A DNA stretch of 5,261 bases from Leptotrichia sp. oral taxon 215 (GTDB lineage Bacteria; Fusobacteriota; Fusobacteriia; Fusobacteriales; Leptotrichiaceae), in assembly GCA_905371725.1 (NCBI GenBank), contig CAJPML010000093.1:1-5261 (forward strand). Direction: 5' to 3'. Every line of letters starts with the position of its first letter. Positions within the stretch are counted from its first letter, which is position 1. Position numbers and translations under genes: made by a program. Below are positions 4,476 to 5,261 of the stretch, piece by piece. The notes beneath the pieces are model-generated. The model was not told where the DNA came from and did no database searches. It worked only from the letters and a program-made list of their open reading frames with translations.

Positions 4476-5261
4476 ATGTTTAAAATTGTGGAAAAGAAAA
4501 CGCTGGCTCCAGCTATATACATGATGAGAGTTTATGCACCAAGAGTGGCTGAATCCTCCAATCCTGGACAATTTGTCATTGTAATGGCTGATAAGACAGG
4601 AGAGAGAGTACCTTTAACTATAGCTGATTATGACAAGGAGCAAGGAACAGTAACAGTAGTAATTCAGGCAATAGGAACATCTACAAAGGAAATGTGTGAA
4701 TTTGAAGAAGGAGATGAGTTTCTGGATTTTGTGGGACCTTTGGGAAAACCTTCAGAATTGATATATGAAACAGATGATGAACTTAAAAAGAAAAAGATAT
4801 TATTTATAGCTGGAGGTCTGGGGGCAGCTCCTGTATATCCACAGGTAAAATATCTTCATTCAAGAGGGATAGATGTAGATGTTATAATGGGAGCCAGAAC
4901 AAAAGAAGCTGTAATATACGAAGAGGACATGAAAAAAATTGCAAAAAATGTATACATTGTGACAGATGATGGAAGTTATGGAAGAAAAGGACTTGTAACA
5001 GATGAAATTGAACGACTTATGGGAGAAGGAAAAGAATATGATTTAGCAATAGCTATAGGTCCTATGATAATGATGAAATTTACTGCTCTTCAGACTCAAA
5101 AGCATAATATAAAAACAATAGTGAGTCTAAATCCTATAATGGTGGATGGGACAGGTATGTGTGGTGCCTGTAGATTGACTGTCAATGGAAATGTAAAATT
5201 TGCCTGTGTAGACGGTCCGGAATTTTATGCTGATGAAATTAATTTTGATGAGGCTTTAAGA
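4476..5261 (+). CDS. nfnA: NADH-dependent ferredoxin:NADP+ oxidoreductase small subunit NfnA (3' end cut)
   Basis: NfnA is the FAD- and [2Fe-2S]-carrying small subunit of the cytoplasmic electron-bifurcating NfnAB complex, which couples ferredoxin, NAD(H) and NADP(H). Related entries are called sulfide dehydrogenase or dihydroorotate dehydrogenase-like reductase. The 262 visible codons run open to the window edge, against roughly 275-285 residues for the family, so only the last few residues are missing. Visible landmarks are GQFVIV (31-36) and RVPLTI (44-49) for flavin binding, IAGGLGAAPVYPQ (111-123) at the NAD(P) site, and DDGSYGRKG (164-172). The iron-sulfur site is VDGTGMCGACR (223-233) plus Cys244. 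The cluster would be held by Asp224, Cys229, Cys232 and Cys244. This unusual Asp plus three Cys set separates NfnA from PyrK, which uses four cysteines. A gltA/nfnB-type large subunit is expected directly downstream. The gene is probably transcribed separately from yqeB-xdhC. Confidence 0.92.
   Translation, partial: MFKIVEKKTLAPAIYMMRVYAPRVAESSNPGQFVIVMADKTGERVPLTIADYDKEQGTVTVVIQAIGTSTKEMCEFEEGDEFLDFVGPLGKPSELIYETDDELKKKKILFIAGGLGAAPVYPQVKYLHSRGIDVDVIMGARTKEAVIYEEDMKKIAKNVYIVTDDGSYGRKGLVTDEIERLMGEGKEYDLAIAIGPMIMMKFTALQTQKHNIKTIVSLNPIMVDGTGMCGACRLTVNGNVKFACVDGPEFYADEINFDEALR

Noticed and set aside
967..4958. Other GTATAC-containing words, at 967-974 and 994-999 in modB and AATGTATACATT at 4947-4958 in nfnA.
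   Set aside because: They lie within conserved coding sequence, do not repeat the full 17-bp palindrome, and are expected by chance in A+T-rich DNA.
4476..5261. Identification of the last gene as PyrK, the dihydroorotate dehydrogenase electron-transfer subunit.
   Set aside because: PyrK uses four cysteines for its [2Fe-2S] cluster. This protein has Asp224 plus three cysteines, and no pyrimidine genes are nearby.

Overview
This is an A+T-rich window with strong Shine-Dalgarno sites, heavy use of AGA and ATA codons, and seven genes all on the + strand. Gene content and style (a short lipoprotein signal ending in a cysteine, and an NfnA-type reductase) suggest a low-GC anaerobe, most likely Fusobacteriota or Clostridia. 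This assignment is an inference from style, not a phylogenetic result.

Region 1 (1-1686) is a tight cluster of a small MOSC-domain protein, the molybdate ABC permease modB and the molybdenum cofactor (Moco) enzyme moaC. The gap between the first two is 21 nt, and modB and moaC overlap by 8 nt, so they probably share one transcript. The 89 nt before the MOSC gene are almost pure A+T and hold a -10-like hexamer and an A+T inverted repeat followed by a T run.

Region 2 (1687-2555) is a 104-nt gap with a plausible promoter, followed by modA, the molybdate-binding lipoprotein. No modC ATPase gene is present.

Region 3 (2556-4337) starts with a 172-nt gap holding an 11-bp hairpin and a perfect 17-bp palindrome that overlaps a possible -10 box. 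Then come yqeB and an XdhC/CoxI-family gene, overlapping by 13 nt. This pair is the accessory module associated with selenium-dependent molybdenum hydroxylases such as xanthine or purine dehydrogenases.

Region 4 (4338-5261) is a 138-nt A+T-rich gap followed by most of nfnA, the FAD/[2Fe-2S] subunit of an NADH-dependent ferredoxin:NADP+ oxidoreductase. The window end cuts this gene off, probably shortly before its stop codon.

Together the genes describe a supply and maturation line for a molybdenum hydroxylase: molybdate capture (ModA), import (ModB), the first step of pterin cofactor synthesis (MoaC, with MoaA expected elsewhere), possible sulfur handling (MOSC), and cofactor loading or maturation (XdhC family, YqeB). 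The hydroxylase itself, selD and modC are not in the window. I found no RNA genes, CRISPR arrays or mobile elements. Every gene belongs to a known family, so the least explained parts are YqeB, whose biochemistry is unresolved, and the inverted repeats in front of it.
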